This document shows, one piece after another, positions 32,485 to 40,949 of a stretch of 64,000 nucleotides of DNA. The notes under the pieces are model-generated. The model had not been told where the DNA came from and ran no database searches. It worked only from the letters and a program-made list of their open reading frames with translations. This stretch comes from Oceanospirillum linum (lineage in GTDB: Bacteria > Pseudomonadota > Gammaproteobacteria > Pseudomonadales > Halomonadaceae), in contig NZ_FXTS01000001.1 in NCBI RefSeq assembly GCF_900182785.1, positions 248,001 through 312,000 on the forward strand. Direction: 5' to 3'. A program made the position numbers and the translations under genes. The number at the start of each line of letters is the position of its first letter. Positions within the stretch are counted from its first letter, which is position 1.

Positions 32485-34419
32485 TTAATTCGCCCGGTTA
32501 GGTTGATAACGGAATTTCAAAAACTTCTGAGCGTCACTGAGAATCTGGAACGCTTCTTTCAGGTTGCGTCGCTCAAAGTGGGACATATTTTCAGGCTCAA
32601 TATTATTATCCGGCTCCTGCTCAGCCTCAATATCCAGAGCCTGATGTCGAGTACGTACCCGGGAGATAAATTCCATCGCATCCCGGAGATCCGGCCCACG
32701 GCCGGGCGGAAGAATTTCAGCTTCAATCACATCATCCAGACGATCAAATGAATTCTGCGCTCTGGAACCCACGGCCAAAGCATGAACCCGAATCAGGTCA
32801 GCCAGTGGCGCTGTTCCCCGACGCTTCAGGTTAATCGAGTTTTTATGCTGACCATCCTGCTCCATCACAAATGTCTTAAAAAAGCCCAGAGGCGGTGTAC
32901 GGTTCAGGGCATTGCGTGCCATACAGGCAAGGAAGCGCTGACTACGTCGGGCCCGGCGACTGATCAGGGCCTGAAGCTGATCGGCCCACTCCGTACGTCC
33001 CCAGACACCATCAAGGTCAAAAAAGATATTACTGTTCAGCAGCGATTCAGGTGTCGGGTTGTCGATCCAGTCGATAAAGTACTGCTCCCAAACCGATTTT
33101 GGCTGACGCCATTGACGGTTTGTTGCCATCACATCACCTGTGCAATAGCTATAACCACAGGCAGCCAGTCCATCGCTAACGAAAGCGGCCAGCTCTCTGA
33201 AATACTCATCATGCAGTTTAGGATCAAAGCTATCATCCAGAATCATAGCGTTATCCTGATCGGTTACAATCAGCTGCTCATCCCGCGCCATGGACCCAAG
33301 GGCCATAAAACAGTAGGGCACTGGAGGAGGCCCAAATTTTTCCTCCCCTAGCTCAAGTAACCGTTGTTTAAAGCTACGGCCAATAACCGCCATGGCAGAT
33401 CCAACCATGCGGGAATTAGCATCTTCATTCACCATACGTACAAAACTTGCCTGGACATCGCCATATAGTGATGCCAATTCCTCAACGGTTTGCTGCCGAA
33501 AAATACTACTGACCACAAACAGACTATTACGGGACTCGTAACGCACCAGATCTGACAGAGCAATGACGCCAACAGGCCGACCTTTTTTTAGTACAGGCAG
33601 GTGGTGCACATTCGTTCTTAACATGGTGAGCATCGCCTCAAAAACGTACTCATCACTGTTAATCATCACCAGCCCCTGTGACATAATCTCTTCTACTGGT
33701 GTATCAAAAGGCAGTCCTTGAGAGACAACCCGGGTACGCAGATCCCGGTCCGTTATAATGCCGCAAACCTTATGCTCACTGCCATCTGAAGCTGAGACCA
33801 GAGCCTGGCGACGATCAAAACTTTCCTCCGACTCATTCGGGTCACTGGCCTCTGTTTGCAGGATAAGTAAAGATGAGACGCCTTCATCCGTCATCAACCC
33901 GGCAGCCTGTTGGACAGTAGCCGCACTGGAAATTAAAACCGGCTCACGGCTTATCAGGGCCGTAATGCGGGAAGTCAGAAGCTCATTCGCATCTTCCCGG
34001 CGGGATACAGCCTGCCGCAATCTTGACTGATCACCAACCTCAAAAAAATCTGCAAACTCTTCATGCTCATCAAACAGAGCGCGGAATGCTGCTTCCGGAA
34101 TAAAGTAGATCAGACAATCTTCAATCGCTTTAACGGGAAAACGGACTTTCTGCTGCATAAGCAAGCTCTGATAGGCAAACAGACCTCCTTCGCTCATCCG
34201 GTTGTACAGCTCGCCGTTCCGTCGATAGATCTCAACTGCACCGCTGCGAACAATACAAAGATCCGATACCGCATCCCCTACCTCCAGAATTTGAGTATCA
34301 GCTTTGTAATAGGAGATCTCGACCTGCCGGCTCAGGGCAGCCAATGTCGCCTCAGGCAGATTTTTAAACGGCACAAAGCGGCGCAGGAACTCATAAACCT
34401 CAACCTGTTCAACTTCCAT
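32485..34419 (-). CDS. cNMP-binding / CBS / DUF294 nucleotidyltransferase-like protein
   Basis: 644 residues. The N-terminal cyclic-nucleotide-binding fold (about 10-125) has LEVGDAVSDLCIVRSGAVEI YRRNGELYNRMSEGGLFAYQ. A CBS pair (about 155-310) has MTDEGVSSLLIL, GIITDRDLRTRVVSQGL and VHHLPVLKKGRPVGVIALSD. The DUF294 nucleotidyltransferase core (about 345-480) has CFMALGSMARDEQLIVTDQD NAMI with the GS...D-x-D metal motif. A DUF294_C helical domain follows. Proteins of this kind resemble GlnD-type sensors and are thought to modify a partner according to nucleotide levels. The usual neighbour is an acetate permease; here it is a BCCT carrier. Cotranscribed with the exonuclease. Confidence 0.87.
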   Translation of the reverse strand: MEVEQVEVYEFLRRFVPFKNLPEATLAALSRQVEISYYKADTQILEVGDAVSDLCIVRSGAVEIYRRNGELYNRMSEGGLFAYQSLLMQQKVRFPVKAIEDCLIYFIPEAAFRALFDEHEEFADFFEVGDQSRLRQAVSRREDANELLTSRITALISREPVLISSAATVQQAAGLMTDEGVSSLLILQTEASDPNESEESFDRRQALVSASDGSEHKVCGIITDRDLRTRVVSQGLPFDTPVEEIMSQGLVMINSDEYVFEAMLTMLRTNVHHLPVLKKGRPVGVIALSDLVRYESRNSLFVVSSIFRQQTVEELASLYGDVQASFVRMVNEDANSRMVGSAMAVIGRSFKQRLLELGEEKFGPPPVPYCFMALGSMARDEQLIVTDQDNAMILDDSFDPKLHDEYFRELAAFVSDGLAACGYSYCTGDVMATNRQWRQPKSVWEQYFIDWIDNPTPESLLNSNIFFDLDGVWGRTEWADQLQALISRRARRSQRFLACMARNALNRTPPLGFFKTFVMEQDGQHKNSINLKRRGTAPLADLIRVHALAVGSRAQNSFDRLDDVIEAEILPPGRGPDLRDAMEFISRVRTRHQALDIEAEQEPDNNIEPENMSHFERRNLKEAFQILSDAQKFLKFRYQPNRAN

Positions 34420-34498
34420 TTCCCACCTCCGGATACTGCATACAGATATTATCTGAGCTTAAGTCGTCGCGAACATAATAATTCGATTACAAACGAAA

Positions 34499-34533
34499 AA
34501 AGGGTAGGAACGCAATGCGCCCTACCCTTTTTA
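34499..34533 (-). terminator. Terminator of the BCCT gene
   Basis: AAAAGGGTAGG / CCTACCCTTTTT arms around a GCGC-containing loop; T run on the minus strand. It separates the transporter from the DUF294 operon. Confidence 0.88.
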
Positions 34534-34559
34534 TCAAGCGATCTGAAACTTAACGAAGT

Positions 34560-36191
34560 TTAAACGCTCTTTGGCTCTGACGCCAAACCTTTAAGAACCG
34601 ATACAGAGGCAACCAGAAGCACAAAAGTGAATGGCAAGCCAGTGGATACGGCCATCGCCTGCAGAGCAGTCAAACCACCGCCCAGAATCAGAGCAATCGC
34701 TACCAGTCCTTCAAAGGTACACCAGAAGACACGCTGCGGCTTAGGTGAATCCACTTTACCACCGGCAGAAATAGCATCAATAACCAGGGAACCTGAATCA
34801 GAGGAGGTTACAAAGAACACAATTACCAGCACAATAGCAATTAAAGAGGTGATCTCTGACAGTGGCAACACATCCAGCATCAGGAAAAGTTTGATCGGCA
34901 GGTCTGCCTGACTAACGGCCTGATAACCATCGTTCACCAGCTGACTGATCGCAGTACCGCCAAAAGCGGTCATCCAAAGCACACAAGCCAGGGAAGGGAT
35001 CAGCAGTACAGAGATCATAAACTCACGCACAGTACGACCACGGGAAACACGGGCGATAAACATACCAACAAAAGGAGACCAGGAGATCCACCATGCCCAG
35101 TAGAAAGCAGTCCAGCCTGAGGCAAAGTTGGCATCTTCACGACCCACAGGGTTGGCCAGTGCAGGCAAGTGCTGTACATAAGAAACCAGATTACTGAAGA
35201 AACCGGTCAGAATCGCGAGGGTTGGGCCAACAAAAATGACAAAAAGAAGCAATAATGCAGCCAGAACCATATTGATCTCAGACAGGCGTTTAACACCCGC
35301 GTCCAGACCTGCCAGCACAGAGATCATTGCCAGACCGGTAATGCCGATAACCAACAGCACATTCGTCGTCGATCCCATCGGCACATCAAACAGATAGTTC
35401 AGACCCGCTCCAGCCTGTGATGCCCCAAGCCCTAAAGAAGTTGCTAAACCGAACAGGGTCGCAAATACCGCCAGAATATCGATGATATGGCCTGGCCAGC
35501 CCCAAACACGCTCACCCAGAAGAGGGTAAAAAACGGAACGCATCGTCAAAGGCAAGCCTTTGTTGAAAGAGAACAACGCCAACCCTAAAGCAAGAATCGC
35601 ATAGATTGCCCACGGGTGCAGTCCCCAGTGATAAATCGTTGCAGCCATACCCAGGGATGCAGCTGCTTCAGCATCACCTGCCGCGCCACCCAAAGGAGCC
35701 CAGTCGGTACGCACGCCATTCTCCATGCTGATACCGCCCATTGATGATGCGAAGTGAGACATAGGCTCAGACACACCATAAAACATCAGGCCGATACCCA
35801 TACCGGCAGCGAACAGCATCGCAAACCAGCCAGCATAAGTGTAATCCGGTGTCGCCTCTGTTCCGCCTAATCGTACCTTGCCCAGTGGCGAGAAGATCAG
35901 AAACAGGCAGATCAGAACAAAAATGTTTCCAGCACTGATGAAAAACCAGTCCAGATTGGTGGTTAACCAGCTGCGCATAGAGCCAAATACAGGTGCAACC
36001 TGTGACTGGAACATTAATGTCAGCAGTACAAAAGCAACAATAGTAAGACCGGAAATCATAAAGACCCGGTTGTGGATATCGAGACCAAACGGCCCGATTT
36101 GCAGCGCGACATTATCCTGACCGACCTGGTAATCCGTATTAATCGGATTAACCTCGCCATCAGGAGTCATAATATCGTTTTTATCACTCAT
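34560..36191 (-). CDS. BCCT family betaine/carnitine/choline transporter
   Basis: 543-residue secondary carrier with 12 predicted spans. The BCCT signature is FYWAWWISWSPFVGMFIARV SRGRTVREF, together with MFYGVSEPMSHF, ATIYHWGLHPWAIYAILALG and FFVTSSDSGSLVID. The tryptophan-rich segment forms the trimethylammonium-binding box, so the substrate is a betaine-like compound such as glycine betaine, DMSP or choline. The short N- and C-terminal tails suggest uptake for nutrition more than an osmosensing BetP type. It is monocistronic with its own terminator. The gap 36192-36456 upstream contains AT-rich promoter-like sequence. Confidence 0.92.
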   Translation of the reverse strand: MSDKNDIMTPDGEVNPINTDYQVGQDNVALQIGPFGLDIHNRVFMISGLTIVAFVLLTLMFQSQVAPVFGSMRSWLTTNLDWFFISAGNIFVLICLFLIFSPLGKVRLGGTEATPDYTYAGWFAMLFAAGMGIGLMFYGVSEPMSHFASSMGGISMENGVRTDWAPLGGAAGDAEAAASLGMAATIYHWGLHPWAIYAILALGLALFSFNKGLPLTMRSVFYPLLGERVWGWPGHIIDILAVFATLFGLATSLGLGASQAGAGLNYLFDVPMGSTTNVLLVIGITGLAMISVLAGLDAGVKRLSEINMVLAALLLLFVIFVGPTLAILTGFFSNLVSYVQHLPALANPVGREDANFASGWTAFYWAWWISWSPFVGMFIARVSRGRTVREFMISVLLIPSLACVLWMTAFGGTAISQLVNDGYQAVSQADLPIKLFLMLDVLPLSEITSLIAIVLVIVFFVTSSDSGSLVIDAISAGGKVDSPKPQRVFWCTFEGLVAIALILGGGLTALQAMAVSTGLPFTFVLLVASVSVLKGLASEPKSV

Positions 36192-36456
36192 GAATTTAGC
36201 CTTCTCAATAAGTATTTGGTTTCTGCACTGTGACGGCTACTTAAAGGCTCTCCACCCAATAGTGATGGCCATGTAAAGACATGGATCAGGACGTTTACAA
36301 AGTCATTAAGATAGAAGAAAAGCACAGAAAAACCGAGATAGGAAATTACTTACATACCTAATCATTATAGCACAAAGATATTTTTTCTGGGATCGGAAAA
36401 GTCAAAAATACTGTCCAGCCAGTCAGTTAGCCCTAATAAAGTCTGTCTAATAATGA

Positions 36457-37236
36457 TCAGCCACGTACTTTGTACCAAAGGCGCTCCAAGATCAGCATTG
36501 CATCCTGTGCCTGTTGTAGCCCCAGTTCAAACATCGAAGGGGACAGATGACAAAAAGCGGGCAATCGATGAATTAATTGCACATCAATGCCGCAGTAGCG
36601 ATATAAACCCGCAGCATCAAACCAGGGATTTCCAATCCCGGCATACTCCCAATCAATCAGAACCAACCGGCCATCCTGCCAGCAACAGTTTCCGGGGTGC
36701 AGGTCATGATGGGTATAACACTCAGGTACCTCAGGTAACGAAGCAAACAGTTGCACTAATCGTTCAAGCAGCTCAAGCCAGCCGACCGGGTGGGATTCAC
36801 GATTTAAGCAACGCTGATAGTCCTGAAACAAACCGGGGTAGCTGATGAGGGCAACCTGGCGCAGTTCAGCCTCCGGCAAGGGCAGCTGCTGGAGAGACTC
36901 AACCGCCCGGAGCAGGTGCTGAGCCAAGGGGCCAGACAGCGCCTCCGGCCCAAGCCCCAAGCCATGATGACGCATAACACACCACCCCAAGTCCGGGCGA
37001 TTACAGATAACAGACATTGCCCAATCGCAATCCGCCAACTGCTGCAGCACACAAGCCTCACGTTCGCGGGAGACACCAAAAACCAACTTATCTGAAGCAT
37101 TAATACGTAAAACGAGAACCTGCCGACCATTACTGCCTTTATACAACCAGTTACTGGTCCCAAGCTGACTCAAAGGCATCCAGTGCACCTTGGAGTTCAG
37201 TTGCTGATTAACCTGTTCAAAAATAGCGTTGTGCAT
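36457..37236 (-). CDS. Thiamine kinase-like phosphotransferase (choline/APH kinase family)
   Basis: 259 residues. APH-type kinase motifs are present: ATP lobe LGTSNWLYKG...VLVLRINAS, catalytic loop CYTHHDLHPGNCCW (HxDxxxxN) and metal loop LVLIDWEYAGIGNPWFDAAG. It is divergent from thiBPQ, so it probably phosphorylates thiamine after uptake (ThiK-like), or acts on a thiamine breakdown product or choline. The position is the main reason for the substrate. E. coli ThiK is of similar length (274). The 350-base gap to thiB holds both promoters. Confidence 0.75.
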   Translation of the reverse strand: MHNAIFEQVNQQLNSKVHWMPLSQLGTSNWLYKGSNGRQVLVLRINASDKLVFGVSREREACVLQQLADCDWAMSVICNRPDLGWCVMRHHGLGLGPEALSGPLAQHLLRAVESLQQLPLPEAELRQVALISYPGLFQDYQRCLNRESHPVGWLELLERLVQLFASLPEVPECYTHHDLHPGNCCWQDGRLVLIDWEYAGIGNPWFDAAGLYRYCGIDVQLIHRLPAFCHLSPSMFELGLQQAQDAMLILERLWYKVRG

Positions 37237-37586
37237 AGCGAGTCCAACAAGTTTCCGATATGATTCACGGCATTAAATCCGATCCGGTCGGGTGGTGATC
37301 AGTACGGTATTCTGCACCTGTTTATTATTTCAGATGCATGCGCTGACAACTCAGTCTGAATATACCTGCAGCACCGGTGTGAGTGTGTCATCCGGTTAGT
37401 GTGGGCAACAAGTCATGTACACGCAATAAAGAATGGCTGACGGCATACTCAAATATAACCATATGGGCAAGAAACAACCCGGATCATAAGCTTCCGGAAA
37501 AGGTTTCGTGCCTGACTTTTTGTTGCTTCCTGCCAAACCGGTTCACAACCTCTTTAGTCTTGCTCCCTCAAGAAGGAAAGTACGTA
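37237..37586. other. Divergent control region between thiK-like gene and thiB
   Basis: A 350-base gap expected to contain the promoters of a thiamine transport operon. I looked for the THI-box core of a TPP riboswitch (CTGAGA ... ACC-TGATCTGGATAATACCAGCG) and do not see it on either strand. There is no other gene. Confidence 0.5.
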
Positions 37587-38609
37587 ATGGGTCGATTTAC
37601 ATTCCAGACATTCAAAATCCGCATCAGTAATATGCTGATCACGGCGGCAGCTCTGCTGTTTCTTTCGCAGACTCAGGCCGCTGATAAGCCAGAGCTCACT
37701 GTTTACACCTATGATTCTTTTATTTCTGAGTGGGGGCCGGGCCCACAGTTACAAAAAGCCTTTGAGGCTAACTGTGAATGCAGCCTCAAGTTTATCGCCG
37801 TAGAAGATGGTGTCAGCATTCTGAATCGCACCCGCATCGAAGGTAAAAAAACCAAAGCAGATGTGTTGCTCGGTCTTGATAACGCACTGATAGAAACAAC
37901 CCGTCAACTGGGCCTTGTCCAGCAGCACAATACCAACCTGTCAGGGTTATCCGCTCACCTGAACTGGTCTGATAAGCACTTTGTACCTTTCGATTACGGT
38001 TATTTCGCGTTTATTTATGACAGTAATAAGACCCCAGTGCCCGTAACATCTCTGGAAGAACTCATTCAGTCTGATGCTCAGGTGATCTATCAGGACCCAC
38101 GCACCAGTACACCTGGCCAGGGTTTTATGACCTGGATGAAAGCCGTTTACGGCGACAATGCACCGGCACAATGGCAAAAACTGGCAGGTCATACGGTCAC
38201 TGTAACCAAAGGCTGGTGGGAAGCCTACAGCATGTTTCTTGAAGGCGGCAGTGACTACGTACTCAGTTACACCACTTCTCCGGCTTACCACCTCATCGCG
38301 GAAGGAAAGAGTCAATATAAAGCAGCACTATTTAAAGAGGGCCATATTGCCCAAACCGAAGTGGCGGCCATCAGTCGCTATAGTGATCAACCTGAGTTAG
38401 CCAATCAGTTCCTGAGCTTTCTGATCTCACCGGAAGCTCAGAAGATCATCCCCGTCACAAACTGGATGCTACCGGTTATTGATCATGCCGAGTTACCTGA
38501 AGCATTCGACCAGTTGATACAGCCTGAAACCATAGGCTTCACACCAGAGCAACTGGCCAGTAACCGCAATCAATGGTTACGTGAATGGCGCCAGGCTGCC
38601 AGCCAGTAA
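37587..38609 (+). CDS. thiB: Thiamine ABC transporter substrate-binding protein
   Basis: 340 residues from ATG 37587 (AAGGA 9 bases upstream; 68 earlier in-frame codons are non-family). Signal peptide MLITAAALLFLSQTQAA, then the mature start ELTVYTYDSFISEWGPGPQL, typical of ThiB/TbpA. Other family segments are VLLGLDNALI, FVPFDYGYFAFIYD, YQDPRTSTPGQGFMTWM and KGWWEAYSMFLEGGSDYVLS YTTSPAYH. It captures thiamine or its phosphates in the periplasm. First gene of thiBPQ; thiP begins 17 bases later. Confidence 0.93.
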   Translation: MGRFTFQTFKIRISNMLITAAALLFLSQTQAADKPELTVYTYDSFISEWGPGPQLQKAFEANCECSLKFIAVEDGVSILNRTRIEGKKTKADVLLGLDNALIETTRQLGLVQQHNTNLSGLSAHLNWSDKHFVPFDYGYFAFIYDSNKTPVPVTSLEELIQSDAQVIYQDPRTSTPGQGFMTWMKAVYGDNAPAQWQKLAGHTVTVTKGWWEAYSMFLEGGSDYVLSYTTSPAYHLIAEGKSQYKAALFKEGHIAQTEVAAISRYSDQPELANQFLSFLISPEAQKIIPVTNWMLPVIDHAELPEAFDQLIQPETIGFTPEQLASNRNQWLREWRQAASQ

Positions 38610-38626
38610 CCCGCCGGAAAAGCAAC

Positions 38627-40249
38627 ATGACACATATCTCAGACAGCCGATGGCTAAAGTCGGCTGCTGTTGTCGCCTACAGTCTGGTCATACTGATAAC
38701 TACTCTGGCCTTTTATGGTCTGATCGGCTTTGATGGTGCTCACTTGCAGGTAGGGCTTCTGACAGATCCCTATATTCTGCAGATTCTGAGCTTCTCCCTA
38801 AAGCAGGCAGGACTGAGTGCCTTACTGTCCGTCGCCTTAGCGCTACCGGTGGCCAGAGCGCTGCACTTTATGCCACAACTGGTAGCCAAAAAAGCTTTTC
38901 TGAGTCTCTGCTTGCTGAGCTTTGTAATGCCAACACTGGTACTTATTACCGGTCTGGTTTCGCTGATGGGGCGCACAGGCCTTATCACTCCCATTCTGCC
39001 GAATGACTGGAATCTCTATGGGCTGAATGGCATTCTTATCGCCCATATTTATCTCAATACACCACTGGCGATACGGGTACTGAGCCAGCAGATGGCTCAT
39101 ATTCCAGATACCAGTTGGCGACTGGCCCGCCAGCTCAGATTCAGCCGTTGGCAGCAGTTCACTCATGTTGAGTGGCCCGCAATCAAACCCAGTCTCTTAA
39201 TGCTGCTGGGGTTTATTTTTGTACTCTGCTTTAACAGCTTTGCCGTCGTATTAGCTCTGGGGGGCGGCCCCGGTTCCACGACCTTAGAAGTCGCCATCTA
39301 TCAGGCTTTAAAATATGACTTCAACTTAAGCGAGGCTCTGACTCTGGCCTGGCTGCAATTTACACTGGCCGGACTGATCTTTGCACTCATCGCCCGAATG
39401 GGGAAACTCAACTGGCTAAGCGCAGACACCAGCAGTCAACGCTGGCAACCCGTCCTGGGAAGGCGGAGCCAACACCTGCACCGTATTTTTTATTACCTCA
39501 GCTGGGGCGCTTTATTACTGCCATTACTGGCGCTATTACCAACAGTAAGTGAGGCAAAACTCAGCAACATTGATTTGCCCGGACTGCTTCAGGCGGCCTT
39601 TTTCTCATTACTGCTGGGCTTTGCTGCTGCAATACTGGCGATGCTTCTGGCCTGGCTACTGCTGATACCGATCAGACGTGCCAGCCTGAATCGTCTTGAG
39701 AATCAGCGTGTTGTACTTCAGTGGCTGGCGACACATACATTAGTAGCCCCAGCCATGGTGCTATCGACCGGTCTCTATATTCTGCTGCTACCAAGAATCG
39801 ATTTAGATCACTGGGGAATGTGCTGGCTGATATTCATCAATAGCGTACTTTTACTGCCCTTTGTTATTGCTCAGCTTAAACCACGGCTACTGCAGTTCGA
39901 CCTGCAATACGGGCGATTAAGTGCCAATCTTAAACTAAGCATTTCAGATCACTTCAGTGTTATCTGGCCTTTCATTCGCTCAGTAACCAAAGGGAGTTTT
40001 GCGCTGGCACTACTACTGGCACTTGGCGATGTTGCGGTTTTCTCTATTTTTGGTAACAACACCTTCGCCACACTCCCCTGGCTGATTTATGGTTACGCGG
40101 GTAGCTACCGTATGGCGGAAGCCGCTCTGGCCTCTCTGCTTCTGCTGGCAATCTGCGCACTTCTGGTCTTTATATTCGAGCGTCACCAAAAGACACAGAC
40201 AGCCACTTCTGCCTCTGACAAGATGACCAGGACCCCGAAAAATGACTGA
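38627..40249 (+). CDS. thiP: Thiamine ABC transporter permease
   Basis: 540 residues with about 12 membrane spans in two homologous halves, as in ThiP, a fused permease. EAA-type loops are seen in each half: SWRLARQLRFSRWQQFTHVE WPAIKPS in the first, and LKLSISDHFSVIWPFIRSV in the second. Start ATG 38627 with GGAAA upstream; an earlier in-frame ATG overlapping thiB is less likely. The 3' end overlaps thiQ by 8 bases. Forms the membrane channel of ThiBPQ. Confidence 0.92.
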   Translation: MTHISDSRWLKSAAVVAYSLVILITTLAFYGLIGFDGAHLQVGLLTDPYILQILSFSLKQAGLSALLSVALALPVARALHFMPQLVAKKAFLSLCLLSFVMPTLVLITGLVSLMGRTGLITPILPNDWNLYGLNGILIAHIYLNTPLAIRVLSQQMAHIPDTSWRLARQLRFSRWQQFTHVEWPAIKPSLLMLLGFIFVLCFNSFAVVLALGGGPGSTTLEVAIYQALKYDFNLSEALTLAWLQFTLAGLIFALIARMGKLNWLSADTSSQRWQPVLGRRSQHLHRIFYYLSWGALLLPLLALLPTVSEAKLSNIDLPGLLQAAFFSLLLGFAAAILAMLLAWLLLIPIRRASLNRLENQRVVLQWLATHTLVAPAMVLSTGLYILLLPRIDLDHWGMCWLIFINSVLLLPFVIAQLKPRLLQFDLQYGRLSANLKLSISDHFSVIWPFIRSVTKGSFALALLLALGDVAVFSIFGNNTFATLPWLIYGYAGSYRMAEAALASLLLLAICALLVFIFERHQKTQTATSASDKMTRTPKND

Positions 40250-40928
40250 GATGATCAAACTGAGTGGAACAGATACCACACACAGCGCTGCGCCAGAAAC
40301 TCAGGGACTGCTTGTGGATCAGCTGGTGGTTATACTGGATGGCTATCGACTGCAATACAATCTTCAGCTGGCTGCAGGTGAATGCCTGGCCATTCAGGGA
40401 CGTAGTGGGGTTGGCAAAAGCACACTACTGAATACCTTAGCGGGTTTCGAAACCGCTAAAAGCGGACAGGTGCTCTGGCAGGGTAAAAACCTTCTGAGCC
40501 TCTCGGCCCAACAACGGCCTGTCAGTATGCTTTTCCAGGATCACAACCTGTTTGAACACCTGAGCGTCCTCGATAATCTGAAATTGGGCTTTAAGATACC
40601 GCCATCACGACAACAGCTGGAAGAAGCTGCTGCTGCACTGGATGTAGCCGATCAACTGGATAAACAACCGACAGAGCTATCAGGCGGGCAGCGCCAGCGT
40701 ATCGGGTTGATCCGAACACTGCTCAGACCAGAGCCTCTGATTCTGCTGGATGAACCTTTTGCAGAGCTGGACCAGCACACCCGACGCAAAGCCGCCCACT
40801 GGACAGCAGCAACAGCGAAAACACAGGGTAAGACTCTGATTTTGGTTACTCATCAGGATGAAGACGCTGAGCGTATTGCCGATCGAACCCTAGAGTTGGA
40901 GTACTCTCATAAAAAACTAGGAAAATAA
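40242..40928 (+). CDS. thiQ: Thiamine ABC transporter ATP-binding protein
   Basis: 228 residues. Walker A GRSGVGKST, Q-loop MLFQDHNLFEHLSVLDNLKL, signature LSGGQRQRIGLIRTLL, Walker B LILLDEPFAELD and H-loop VTHQDEDAERIADR are all present. Length and the NLFEHLSVxDNxxLG segment are those of ThiQ. It powers thiamine import with ThiB and ThiP. The N-terminus carries about 20 extra residues before the first strand. It is the last gene of the operon; the convergent GAF-PAS protein gene begins 21 bases beyond its stop, and no clear terminator is seen. Confidence 0.93.
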   Translation: MTEMIKLSGTDTTHSAAPETQGLLVDQLVVILDGYRLQYNLQLAAGECLAIQGRSGVGKSTLLNTLAGFETAKSGQVLWQGKNLLSLSAQQRPVSMLFQDHNLFEHLSVLDNLKLGFKIPPSRQQLEEAAAALDVADQLDKQPTELSGGQRQRIGLIRTLLRPEPLILLDEPFAELDQHTRRKAAHWTAATAKTQGKTLILVTHQDEDAERIADRTLELEYSHKKLGK

Positions 40929-40949
40929 GAGACTAGAAACAAGCTTTCG

